From the NCBI RefSeq assembly GCF_003044445.1, contig NZ_POWX01000004.1, positions 62,001-126,000 on the forward strand: a DNA stretch of 64,000 nucleotides, given 5' to 3'. Positions within the stretch are counted from its first letter, which is position 1. Every line of letters starts with the position of its first letter. Both the position numbers and the translations under genes were made by a program. Origin of the DNA: Neisseria mucosa. Its GTDB lineage: Bacteria; Pseudomonadota; Gammaproteobacteria; Burkholderiales; Neisseriaceae. Shown here piece after piece: positions 44,637 to 52,887 of this stretch. The notes under the pieces were generated by a model. The model had not been told where the DNA came from, ran no database searches, and saw nothing but the letters and a program-made list of their open reading frames with translations.

Positions 44637-46160
44637 TTAGGACTCGACGGGGATGATGCCGATTTTTGCCTGCCATTTACGTGGGGCGGTGGCGTGGATG
44701 GACTCGCCTTTGCTGTCCACGGCGACGGTTACGGGCATGTCTTTGACTTCAAACTCGTAAACCGCCTCCATGCCCAATTCGGGGAACGCCAATACTTTGG
44801 AAGATTTGATGGCTTTCGCCACGAGATACGCCGCGCCGCCGACTGCCATGAGGTACACGGCTTTGTTGTCGGCAATGGCTTCGCAGGTGGCTGCGCCGCG
44901 CTCGGATTTGCCGATCATACCCAAGAGGCCGGTTTGTTCGAGCATTTGGCGGGTGAATTTGTCCATGCGGGTGGCGGTGGTCGGACCTGCGGGACCGACA
45001 ACTTCGTCGCCGACCGGATCGACGGGGCCGACGTAGTAAATCAGGCGGTTGGTGAAATCGACGGGCAATTCTTCGCCTTTATCGAGCATATCGACGAGAC
45101 GCTTGTGCGCGGCATCGCGGCCGGTGAGGATTTTGCCGTTCAGCAGCAATACGTCGCCGGTTTTCCAGCTGGCGACTTCTTCTTTGGTCAGTTTATCGAC
45201 ATCAATGCGTTTGCCGTTGTCGGGGCTGTAAATCAAATCGGGCCAATCTTCAACGCGCGGCGGAGTCAGTTCGACCGGACCTGAGCCGTCCAATTCGAAT
45301 TCGACGTGGCGGGTGGCGGCGCAGTTCGGAATCATGGCAATCGGTTTGGAAGCGGCATGGGTCGGGTAATCGAGGATTTTGACGTCCAACACGGTGGTCA
45401 GACCGCCCAAACCTTGTGCGCCGATGCCCAGCGCGTTGACTTTTTCAAAGAGTTCGAGGCGCAGGGCTTCTGTGGTGGACAATTCTGCGCCTGACGCGGC
45501 TTTTTCCTGCAACTCTTGAATGTCGATGTGGCTCATCAGGGATTCTTTCGCCATCAACACGGCTTTTTCGGGCGTACCACCGATGCCGATGCCCAAAATG
45601 CCGGGAGGACACCAGCCCGCACCCATGGTCGGAATGGTTTTCAACACCCAATCGACGATGTTGTCGGAAGGATTGAGCATGGCGAGTTTGGATTTGTTTT
45701 CAGAGCCGCCGCCTTTTGCCGCGCAGGTTACTTCGACTTTATCGCCCGGCACGATGCTCATATGGATGACGGCGGGGGTGTTGTCTTTGGTGTTTTGACG
45801 CTTGCCGGCAGGGTCGGCGAGAACGGACGCGCGCAGGGTGTTGCCTTCCCAAGTGTAGGCGCGGCGTACGCCTTCGTTAACCATCTCTTCCACGCTCATG
45901 TCCGCATCCCATTGGACGTTCATGCCGACTTTGAGGAAAACGGTTGCGATACCGGTATCTTGGCAGATGGGGCGGTTGTTTTCCGCACACATACGGCTGT
46001 TGACCAAAATCTGCGTCATCGCGTCTTTAGCGGCGGGATTTTCTTCCTTCTGCCACGCTTTATAGAGCGCGTCAATGTAGTCTTTCGGATGGTAATAGCT
46101 AATGAATTGGAAGGCATCGCAGATACTTTGGATAAAGTCTTCTTGCTTGATGACGGTCAT
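44637..46160 (-). CDS. Class I (iron-sulfur) fumarate hydratase
   Basis: A 507-residue enzyme interconverting fumarate and malate through a labile [4Fe-4S] cluster. Family blocks: NRPICQDTGIATVFLKVG with the first cluster Cys (about 60-77), VIHMSIVPGDKVEVTCAAKGGGSENKSKLAML (about 131), GIGGTPEKAVLMAKESL, and the C-terminal Fe-S hydro-lyase beta domain with TGRDAAHKRLVDML, VGPAGPTTATRMDKFTRQML and GLLGMIGKSERGAATCEAI. AAAGGAAC precedes the ATG. It is transcribed away from the Fe-S/FAD/NuoF-like cluster across an 820-base AT-rich gap, so both could respond to the same signal. Class I enzymes suit low-oxygen growth. Confidence 0.95.
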   Translation of the reverse strand: MTVIKQEDFIQSICDAFQFISYYHPKDYIDALYKAWQKEENPAAKDAMTQILVNSRMCAENNRPICQDTGIATVFLKVGMNVQWDADMSVEEMVNEGVRRAYTWEGNTLRASVLADPAGKRQNTKDNTPAVIHMSIVPGDKVEVTCAAKGGGSENKSKLAMLNPSDNIVDWVLKTIPTMGAGWCPPGILGIGIGGTPEKAVLMAKESLMSHIDIQELQEKAASGAELSTTEALRLELFEKVNALGIGAQGLGGLTTVLDVKILDYPTHAASKPIAMIPNCAATRHVEFELDGSGPVELTPPRVEDWPDLIYSPDNGKRIDVDKLTKEEVASWKTGDVLLLNGKILTGRDAAHKRLVDMLDKGEELPVDFTNRLIYYVGPVDPVGDEVVGPAGPTTATRMDKFTRQMLEQTGLLGMIGKSERGAATCEAIADNKAVYLMAVGGAAYLVAKAIKSSKVLAFPELGMEAVYEFEVKDMPVTVAVDSKGESIHATAPRKWQAKIGIIPVES

Positions 46161-46981
46161 GATTATGTTCCTTTTCTCATGGTAGGGAGGGTTTGTTCAC
46201 TTTTTATAGATGTCGCTTTTCAGACGACCTTAATCGGTGTAATAGTGCTGTCAATCGCTATGAGCGACAATATAATTTTTATAATTAATTGATTCTTATA
46301 GAACTTAATAACCTATCATTCCACTCGGATGATGATAACGGATATTGTCGGCAATTTTCACAGACAGAAATAAAACTACAAGCAAACCGATGGTTCAAAG
46401 CGTAAGTGGTCGTCTGAAAACTTCGGCTTCATCGCTGCAACCAAATCTACTAAAACCATAATTTAGAAAATAAACAATTACTTTTCAGACGACCCATCCT
46501 TCTTTTTTCAACCATACACAAATGTAAAAGCCGTGTCATTCTACCCATGATGATTTTTGATGGAAGTCAAACTTAGTTATTTTTCTGAAATTTTATAACA
46601 CCATTTGCATTTGCTTACACTTCGCAAATTTATCTAATAAATACATAGATATATACTTTTATATCAAATGCTTAATAATGATATTTACTCGTATTTCAAA
46701 ACGATTTTTAGCAATTATTCTTTTATCGTAAGTTTATTTTATCTTACAAAATAACAAGATGGCGTAAAAGTCGTCTGAAAACTGCTGTTTTTTGTTCACA
46801 ATCCGCCCCTGCTCTGTCTTTCAAACTCCGCCATCATCAAAAAATCCGAATTCTGATACACTGATAAAAGACAGTCAGACATTGATTTATAAGATATTTC
46901 CCAAAAATATCCGCACTTTTAAAAATTTGTAATAAAAATACACGCATCCGATTTCCCTATCTCATTCCACAGGACACTACC
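46161..46981. promoter_or_regulatory. Long AT-rich divergent region between fumarase and the reductase cluster
   Basis: About 820 bases without a gene. Uptake sequences occur at about 46218 (reverse), 46408 (forward), 46482 (reverse) and 46769 (forward, AAAGTCGTCTGAA variant). Bases 46555-46760 and 46870-46945 are very AT-rich and hold many possible -10 boxes. I looked for an FNR-type TTGATN4ATCAA site and did not find a good one. Confidence 0.45.
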
Positions 46982-47620
46982 ATGAGTGAAAACTTGTTAA
47001 CCCTGACCATAGACGGCCACGAGGTCAAAGCCTCCGCCGACTCGTCAATCATTCAGGCCTATGCCCGTGCCGGCAGCGCGATTACCGCCAACGTCGGTTG
47101 TATGGGGCAAGGCGTGTGCGGTTCGTGCCGCTGCATGATCCGCAAGGAAGGCGAGCGCGAAGTAACGACTGCGTTGGCGTGTGAAACCAAAGTCGAAGAA
47201 GGGATGCAGGTCAGCTTCTTGGACTACTTCATTCCCGAGCATATCCAATATTACGACGTGAGCGAGGTCGGCGACGGCTGGAACTGGCTGGACGACACCG
47301 CCAAAGCCTTCCCCGAAGCGCAACACTGCCGTCATTGCGGCGGCTGCAACCGCGCCTGCCCCAAAGGTTTGGAAGTGGAAAACGGCGTGGCGCAAGTGGT
47401 ATCAGGAGATTTTGGCGCGGCTGCGCTGACGTTCGACCAATGCGTGATGTGCAACCTCTGCACCCTTTCCTGCCCGGAACACATCCGTCCGAACCACTTA
47501 GGCTTGTTCGCCCGCCGTATGAAAGCTGCGCGCACGCTGCGTCCGGTGGATTTGATGCGCCGCCTGCAAGAAATCGACAGCGGCAAAATGAAAGTCGAAT
47601 TTGAAGAGGAGGCAATGTGA
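46982..47620 (+). CDS. SdhB/FrdB-like iron-sulfur electron-transfer protein
   Basis: A 212-residue soluble protein with AGGA before the ATG. Residues 1-85 are a plant-type 2Fe-2S ferredoxin domain with NVGCMGQGVCGSCRCMI and a distal Cys in TALACETK. Residues about 115-175 carry two [4Fe-4S] motifs, CRHCGGCNRACPKG and CVMCNLCTLSCPEHI. This order is that of the iron-sulfur subunit of fumarate reductase/succinate dehydrogenase, but the second cluster set is of ferredoxin type and there is no membrane-anchor partner. Its TGA overlaps the ATG of the flavoprotein gene by one base. I infer that it passes electrons between the NuoF-like and FrdA-like proteins. Confidence 0.88.
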   Translation: MSENLLTLTIDGHEVKASADSSIIQAYARAGSAITANVGCMGQGVCGSCRCMIRKEGEREVTTALACETKVEEGMQVSFLDYFIPEHIQYYDVSEVGDGWNWLDDTAKAFPEAQHCRHCGGCNRACPKGLEVENGVAQVVSGDFGAAALTFDQCVMCNLCTLSCPEHIRPNHLGLFARRMKAARTLRPVDLMRRLQEIDSGKMKVEFEEEAM

Positions 47621-49248
47621 TGGCGAAAAAAATTCAAGGCATAGACTACGAAACCGCCCTTGCCAACCTGCGTGCTTCCTCATTGGAACTGCGCGGCGAC
47701 TTGCCGGAAAAAAACGAATTGTTGAGCCAATTCCACCCCGACTATCAAGCAAATGCGCGCGTCAAACTGCCCATCGGCCCGAACACGGGCGATTACTGCC
47801 ATCCTGATTTAGCGAAACTGCTGATCAGTCATCCGCTGATTGACGACTATGATTTGTCAGGCGCGGAACATTTGAACACCGACGTGCTGGTTATCGGCGG
47901 CGGCGGTGCGGGTGCGGCAGCGGCGTTGTCTGCAACCGAAGCAGGCGCGCGCGTGATTATGGCGAACAAGCTGCGTATCGGCGACAGCAATACCGTAATG
48001 GCAGAAGGCGGCATTCAGGCTGCTGTCGGCGCGGAAGACAGCTTGCAGCAGCACTTTGACGACACCATCAAAGGCGGCCACAACGCAGGCAAAAAAGAAT
48101 TGGTGGCGCAAATGGTTACCGACGCGCCGTCCGCTATCCGCTGGCTGATCGGCTTGGGCATGACTTTCGACCTTGCCAAAGGCGCGGACAGCAACGGTAT
48201 GTTGAGCCGCAAACGTGCGGGCGGTACAACCGTGCCGCGCATCCTGAGCTACCGCGACTTCACCGGCCTCGAAATGATGCGCGTACTGCGCGAGGCGGTC
48301 GAACTCGACGAAAACATTACCCAGCTCAACCGCCACCCCGCCATCGAATTATTGTCGGACGAACACGGCCGCTGCGTCGGCGCGATTTTGTACGATTTGG
48401 AAAAACGCTCTTTGGTATTGGTTCACGCCAAAGCCGTGGTATTGGCAACCGGCGGCAGCGGACGGCTGCATTTGCAGGGTTTCGCCACTTCCAACCACTA
48501 CGGCGCAACCGCCGACGGTCTGGTGATGGCATACCGCATCGGCGCGAAACTGCGCGACATCGATTCCTTCCAATACCATCCGACCGGCGTCGCCCATCCG
48601 CCGCACTTGGCAGGCGCGCTGATTTCCGAAGCCGTGCGTTCCGCAGGCACCAAACTGGTCAACGGCTTGGGCGAACGTTTCGTTGACGAATTACAGCCGC
48701 GCGACGTTGTTGCCGCCGCCATTTTGCGCGAGTGCCGCGAAGGCCGCGGCGTAGTACGCGACGGACAGGTCGGCGTGTTCCTCGACACCCCGCGCCTGAT
48801 TGAAAACGATCCTGATGTATTGAACCGTTTGGTTACGCTCGGCCACGTCGCCCATAAATGCGGCATCGATCCCGCCGTCGAGCCTGTAATGATTCATCCG
48901 ACCCTGCACTACCAAAACGGCGGCGTCGAAATCAACGGCGACGGCGCGACCTGCGTCGAAGGTCTCTATTGCGCCGGCGAAGTAACCGGCGGCATCCACG
49001 GCCGCAACCGCTTAATGGGCAATGCGCTTCTGGACATCATCAGCTTCGGCCGCCGCGCGGGTAAAGCCGCCGCAAATTGCGGTCTGCCGCTGAAAAAAGT
49101 ACGCGGCGGTGTCGGACACGTCCACGATCTGCAACGCGAAATGACCCGCGCCGGACTAACCAGCGACATCAAAGCCCCCGTTTTATATCCCGACTACGGC
49201 AAATTCGATTTGCGCGAACACGCCGGTTTGCAGGAGCAACAATCATGA
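47620..49248 (+). CDS. FrdA-type flavoprotein (predicted fumarate reductase catalytic subunit)
   Basis: A 542-residue flavoprotein. The ATG at 47620 has AGGAGG seven bases upstream. An N-terminal extension of about 85 residues precedes the FAD fold LVIGGGGAGAAAALSATEAG. DSNTVMAEGGIQAAVG (about 123) carries Asn where membrane-bound FrdA/SdhA have the His that binds FAD covalently. Active-site blocks are FQYHPTGVAHPPHLAGALISEAVR (about 310-333 in two contiguous parts), the catalytic Arg in QPRDVVAAAI, HPTLHYQNGGVEIN and CAGEVTGGIHGRNRLMGNAL. The C-terminus is short, lacking most of the SdhA capping tail. It overlaps the next gene by ATGA. L-aspartate oxidase-like or other 2-hydroxyacid chemistry cannot be excluded. 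Confidence 0.85.
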   Translation: MAKKIQGIDYETALANLRASSLELRGDLPEKNELLSQFHPDYQANARVKLPIGPNTGDYCHPDLAKLLISHPLIDDYDLSGAEHLNTDVLVIGGGGAGAAAALSATEAGARVIMANKLRIGDSNTVMAEGGIQAAVGAEDSLQQHFDDTIKGGHNAGKKELVAQMVTDAPSAIRWLIGLGMTFDLAKGADSNGMLSRKRAGGTTVPRILSYRDFTGLEMMRVLREAVELDENITQLNRHPAIELLSDEHGRCVGAILYDLEKRSLVLVHAKAVVLATGGSGRLHLQGFATSNHYGATADGLVMAYRIGAKLRDIDSFQYHPTGVAHPPHLAGALISEAVRSAGTKLVNGLGERFVDELQPRDVVAAAILRECREGRGVVRDGQVGVFLDTPRLIENDPDVLNRLVTLGHVAHKCGIDPAVEPVMIHPTLHYQNGGVEINGDGATCVEGLYCAGEVTGGIHGRNRLMGNALLDIISFGRRAGKAAANCGLPLKKVRGGVGHVHDLQREMTRAGLTSDIKAPVLYPDYGKFDLREHAGLQEQQS

Positions 49249-50498
49249 ACCAAGCCAATCAAAACTTACTGCACCCGTCCCGCCAAGTCGGCGCGGATTT
49301 GGCCGCGTGGCGCAAAGTCGGCGGCGGCGAAGGCCTGCTGGCGGCGCTTGCCGATCCTCAAAGCATCGTTTCCAAGCTGCAAGACGCCAACCTCTGCGGC
49401 ATGGGCGGCGCAGGTTTCCCGACCTGGCGCAAATGGGAGGCGGCCGTTGCCGCAGAAAGCAAACACGGCGACAAATACGTCGTCTGCAACGCCAACGAAG
49501 ACGAACCGGGTACGTTCAAAGACCGCGTACTGCTGGCGAAAACGCCGCACCAAGTCATCGAGGGCGTACTGATTGCCGCCGTCGCCTGCCGCGCCAACAA
49601 AGCGATTATGTACGTCAACCCGCACCAGACCGAATCCGTCGCCTCCATCGTACCCGCCATCGAGCAATGGAAAAAAAGCGATTTGTTCATCCGCATCGAA
49701 AACTATCTGGGCAAACCTTTAGACCTGAAATTGGTCGAAACTTCAGGCCGCTACATCGGCGGCGAAGAAACCGCCGTGATTTCATGGTTGGAAGGCGGTT
49801 TCCCGTTCCCGCGCCGCAAGCCGCCGTTCCCTGCCGAAAGCGGCGTAGCAGGTGAACCGACCTTAATCAACAACACCGAAACCTTCGCCAACATCCCGCA
49901 AATCCTTGCCAAAGGCGCGGAATGGTACAAATCGCTGGGCCTGGGCGATGCCGCAGGCACGAAACTCTACTCGCTCTCCGGCGACGTATTGAATCCGGGC
50001 CTGTACGAACTGCCGATGGGTACGACCCTGCAATCGCTGATTTTCGACCACGGCGGCGGTATGCTCGAAGGACGGACGTTTAAAGCCGTCTTCACCGGTG
50101 GCCCGTCAAACACGCTCCTGACCGTCAAAGATTTGGATGTGCCTTTGGACTTCGTGTCCGTGCGCGAACGCAAATCCAGCCTCGGCACGGGCGCGATGAT
50201 TGTGATTTCCGAAGGAACCAGCGTCGTGCGCAAAGTGGCTGAGTATGTGGAATTTTTTGCCTCCAACTCATGCGGACAATGCCCGCCGTGCAAAGGCGGC
50301 ACCTTCCAACTTTCACGCCTGCTCAACCGCGTGGATACCGGCATCGGCACTTCAGACGACCTCCGCGCCCTGCAAAGCCTGTGCCAACTGCTGCCCCGAA
50401 GCGGCCGCTGCGGCCTGATTGACGGCGCGGTTACCGTGTTGCAAAGCTCGCTGCGTACCTTCCCCGAAGAGTACGGACTGCCGGCGGAGCAGGATTAA
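49245..50498 (+). CDS. NuoF-like NADH-binding flavoprotein (diaphorase)
   Basis: A 417-residue protein like the 51-kDa subunit of complex I but encoded apart from nuo. The start at 49245 overlaps the previous stop (ATGA). Motifs: the NADH/FMN site GMGGAGFPTWRKW (about 49-61), VVCNANEDEPGTFKDRVLL (about 78), GRYIGGEETAVISWLEG (about 167), EPTLINNTETFANIP, and the N3-type [4Fe-4S] ligands in NSCGQCPPCKGGTFQL (about 343) and GRCGLIDGA. All cluster Cys are kept. It should oxidise NADH and hand electrons to the ferredoxin-like protein two genes upstream. An uptake sequence inside encodes TSDDLRA. Confidence 0.9.
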   Translation: MNQANQNLLHPSRQVGADLAAWRKVGGGEGLLAALADPQSIVSKLQDANLCGMGGAGFPTWRKWEAAVAAESKHGDKYVVCNANEDEPGTFKDRVLLAKTPHQVIEGVLIAAVACRANKAIMYVNPHQTESVASIVPAIEQWKKSDLFIRIENYLGKPLDLKLVETSGRYIGGEETAVISWLEGGFPFPRRKPPFPAESGVAGEPTLINNTETFANIPQILAKGAEWYKSLGLGDAAGTKLYSLSGDVLNPGLYELPMGTTLQSLIFDHGGGMLEGRTFKAVFTGGPSNTLLTVKDLDVPLDFVSVRERKSSLGTGAMIVISEGTSVVRKVAEYVEFFASNSCGQCPPCKGGTFQLSRLLNRVDTGIGTSDDLRALQSLCQLLPRSGRCGLIDGAVTVLQSSLRTFPEEYGLPAEQD

Positions 50499-50509
50499 TC
50501 CGATACGGC

Positions 50510-50550
50510 GTTTCAGACGACCTTTTCTATATAGGAGGTCGTCTGAAAAA
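50510..50550 (+). terminator. Uptake-sequence pair after the NuoF-like gene
   Basis: GTTTCAGACGACCTTTT faces AGGAGGTCGTCTGAAAAA, 11 bases past the stop. Confidence 0.65.
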
Positions 50551-50641
50551 TGCTCGTAGGTTGGGATATGAACCAACATGATGATTAGGGTTTCAGTATT
50601 TGTTGGGTTTCACAACCGAACCTACTAAATCTGAGGTTTTT

Positions 50642-50822
50642 CCCTCTCCCTAACCCTCTCCCACGGGGAGAGGGGACGGATTACAGAAAATCCATAATAG
50701 TTGATTTCAGCGCCATTATTCCCTCTCCCCGCAGGAGAGGGGACAGATTGCAGAAAATCCGATAATAGTTGATTTTCAGCGCCATTATCCCCTCTCCCCG
50801 TGGGAGAGGGTTAGGGAGAGGG
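50642..50822. repeat. Nested palindromic CCCTCTCCCTAACCC element, expanded copy
   Basis: The outer ends CCCTCTCCCTAACCCTCTCC and its complement bracket two tandem copies of a unit of about 65 bases containing GGGGAGAGGGGACAGATT and TGATTTTCAGCGCCATTATC. Each unit boundary is itself a CCCTCTCCCC/GGGGAGAGGG hairpin. Confidence 0.85.
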
Positions 50823-50974
50823 CAAAACGCAATAACCTAAAAAACGTCGTCTGAAAAAGATGGCAACAAAAAATACGCATTACCCAAACACTCAAAAGAA
50901 AAACATAAAAAATAACTGCTGCCAAATACGTTTCAGACGACCTCCCCCACCAAAACGGGCACACGTCGTCTGAC
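50823..50974. repeat. First copy of duplicated flank
   Basis: From CAAAACGCAATAACC to ACACGTCGTCTGA it matches 51148-51298 closely, including AAAAGATGGCAACA, CAACTGCTGCCAAATACG-like and facing uptake sequences. Confidence 0.8.
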
Positions 50975-51033
50975 TAAAACTTACCGGAAGATTTGCCATC
51001 AAGGAAAACGATACGGTGCATCCTGAGATTTTA

Positions 51034-51147
51034 CCCTCTCCCTAACCCTCTCCCGCGGGGAGAGGGGACAGATTGCAGAAAATTTGATAAAGGTTGATTT
51101 TCAGCGCCATTATTCCCTCTCCCCGTGGGAGAGGGTTAGGGAGAGGG
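51034..51147. repeat. Nested palindromic CCCTCTCCCTAACCC element, single-unit copy
   Basis: The same outer ends as the copy at 50642 but with one inner unit, so one copy has gained or the other lost a unit. Confidence 0.85.
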
Positions 51148-51298
51148 CAAAACGTAAAACTCAAGAAACGTCGTCTGAAAAAGATGGCAACACAAACACG
51201 CACTACCCAAACCACCAAAAGAAAAACATAAAAAACAACTGCTGCCAAATACGTTTCAGACGACCTCTCCCCACCAAAACGGACACACGTCGTCTGAA
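51148..51298. repeat. Second copy of duplicated flank
   Basis: Near-identical to 50823-50974; ends at the uptake sequence just before the transporter leader. Confidence 0.8.
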
Positions 51299-51336
51299 AT
51301 CCGATTTCCCCGATACCTCAAACTAGGAGACTCAAC

Positions 51337-52788
51337 ATGGGCTTCAAGCCAATTCCTGCGGCGGTTGCGCTCGCGCTGACGCTGATTATCTGGTTCGTCA
51401 TACCCGTGCCGCAGGGCGTATCGCCCGACGCATGGCACCTTTTGGCGTTGTTCGTCGGCATCATCGCCGGCATCATCGGCAAAGCCATGCCCATCGGCGC
51501 AATGGCGATTTTGGGCATTACCTTGGTCGCGCTGACCGGCGTGACCAACGAAAAAGCAGCCGACGCAACCAAAGACGCTCTGAGTAGCCTCAACAACTCG
51601 TTAATCTGGATGATCGGTATCGCCATCATCATCTCGCGCGGTTTGTTGAAAACCGGCTTGGGGATGCGTATCGGCTACCTTCTGATTTCCCTTTTCGGCA
51701 AACGCACGCTGGGCGTAGGTTACAGCCTGGCTTTGGCGGACTTGGTCATCGGTCCGGTAACGCCGAGCAACACCGCGCGCGGCGGCGCGATTGTGCATCC
51801 GATTATGCGTTCCATCGCCCTGAGCTTCGATTCCGACCCCGAAAAAGGCACGGAAGGCAAAATCGGTAAATACCTCGCGCTGGTCAACTACCACGCCAAC
51901 ATCATCACCTGCTGTATCTTCATTACCGCAACCGCACCCAACCCGTTGGTTGTCGAATTAGTCGCCAAAGCTACCGATTCGCAAATCCACCTCTCTTGGG
52001 GCACATGGTTCGCCGCCATGGTCGTCCCCGGTCTGATCGCCATGTTCCTGATGCCGCTGGTGCTGTATTTCCTGTATCCGCCCGAAATCAAACAAACACC
52101 TAACGCGACCGCCCTTGCCAAAGAAAAACTGAAAGAAATGGGCGCGATGAAGCGCGATGAAAAAATCATGCTCGGCATTTTCGTGATTCTGCTGCTTTTG
52201 TGGGCGGGCGTTCCCGAAATGCTGTTCGGCGTGAAAGTCGATGCCACCGCCACCACCTTCCTCGGCCTGAGCCTGTGCCTGCTCACCGGCGTACTGACAT
52301 GGGACGACGCGCTGAAAGAAAAAGGCGCGTGGGACACCATCGTCTGGTTTGCCGCCTTGGTAATGATGGCGAACTTCCTCAACAAATTGGGACTGATTGC
52401 ATGGCTGTCCGAATCCCTGCAGTGCGGCATCTCCCATCTCGGCTTGGGCTGGGAAGCCGGCTGCGCCCTTCTGGTACTCGCCTACCTCTACGCCCACTAC
52501 GTTTTCGCCAGCGGCACGGCACACGTTACCGCCATGTTCGGCGCGTTCTACGGTGCAGGTCTCGCCTTGGACGCACCGCCAATGCTGTTCGCCCTGATTA
52601 TGGCGTCCGCCACCGGCATCATGATGTCGCTGACCCACTACGCTTCCGGTTCATCCCCCGTCATCTACGGTTCGAACTATGTCAGCATGACCGAATGGTG
52701 GAAAGCCGGCTTCATCATGAGCGTGGTCGAAATCCTGATTTTCGGCACCATCGGCATTATCTGGTGGAAAGTGCTGGGCTACTGGTAA
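51337..52788 (+). CDS. DASS-family dicarboxylate transporter
   Basis: A 483-residue polytopic inner-membrane carrier with AGGAG before the start. It has about 12-14 hydrophobic segments, the first Ser-Asn-Thr motif in IGPVTPSNTARGG (about residue 145) and the second substrate-site hairpin in THYASGSSPVIYG (about 430). LVNYHANIITCCIFITATAPNPL is typical of the CitT/TtdT/SodiTl branch of divalent anion:sodium symporters, which exchange or import C4-dicarboxylates, tartrate, citrate or 2-oxoglutarate. Its place behind the FrdA-like cluster suggests fumarate, malate or succinate as substrate. An 840-base repeat spacer means it has its own promoter. Confidence 0.9.
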   Translation: MGFKPIPAAVALALTLIIWFVIPVPQGVSPDAWHLLALFVGIIAGIIGKAMPIGAMAILGITLVALTGVTNEKAADATKDALSSLNNSLIWMIGIAIIISRGLLKTGLGMRIGYLLISLFGKRTLGVGYSLALADLVIGPVTPSNTARGGAIVHPIMRSIALSFDSDPEKGTEGKIGKYLALVNYHANIITCCIFITATAPNPLVVELVAKATDSQIHLSWGTWFAAMVVPGLIAMFLMPLVLYFLYPPEIKQTPNATALAKEKLKEMGAMKRDEKIMLGIFVILLLLWAGVPEMLFGVKVDATATTFLGLSLCLLTGVLTWDDALKEKGAWDTIVWFAALVMMANFLNKLGLIAWLSESLQCGISHLGLGWEAGCALLVLAYLYAHYVFASGTAHVTAMFGAFYGAGLALDAPPMLFALIMASATGIMMSLTHYASGSSPVIYGSNYVSMTEWWKAGFIMSVVEILIFGTIGIIWWKVLGYW

Positions 52789-52803
52789 ACCCTGCCTGAA
52801 ATC

Positions 52804-52848
52804 AACAAAAGGTCGTCTGAAAATAGGTTTTCAGACGACCTTTTTGTT
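52804..52848 (+). terminator. Uptake-sequence hairpin after the transporter gene
   Basis: Arms of about 20 bases (AACAAAAGGTCGTCTGAAAA and its near complement) enclose three to five bases, followed by a T run. Confidence 0.8.
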
Positions 52849-52887
52849 ATACAATCCCATCATCCTTACCAATCCCCCCAAAAAACC

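Larger units (their letters stand above)
50499..51336. other. Repeat-rich spacer between the diaphorase and transporter genes
   Basis: About 840 bases without a gene. It holds an uptake-sequence hairpin (50510-50550), two copies of a C/T-rich palindromic element (50642-50822 and 51034-51147), and a duplicated flank of about 150 bases after each. Several uptake sequences with the variant flank AACGTCGTCTGAAA lie in the duplicated part. Confidence 0.7.

Noticed and set aside
46161..46981. FNR or NarP site before the reductase cluster
   Set aside because: No sequence close to TTGATN4ATCAA or another clear dyad was found.
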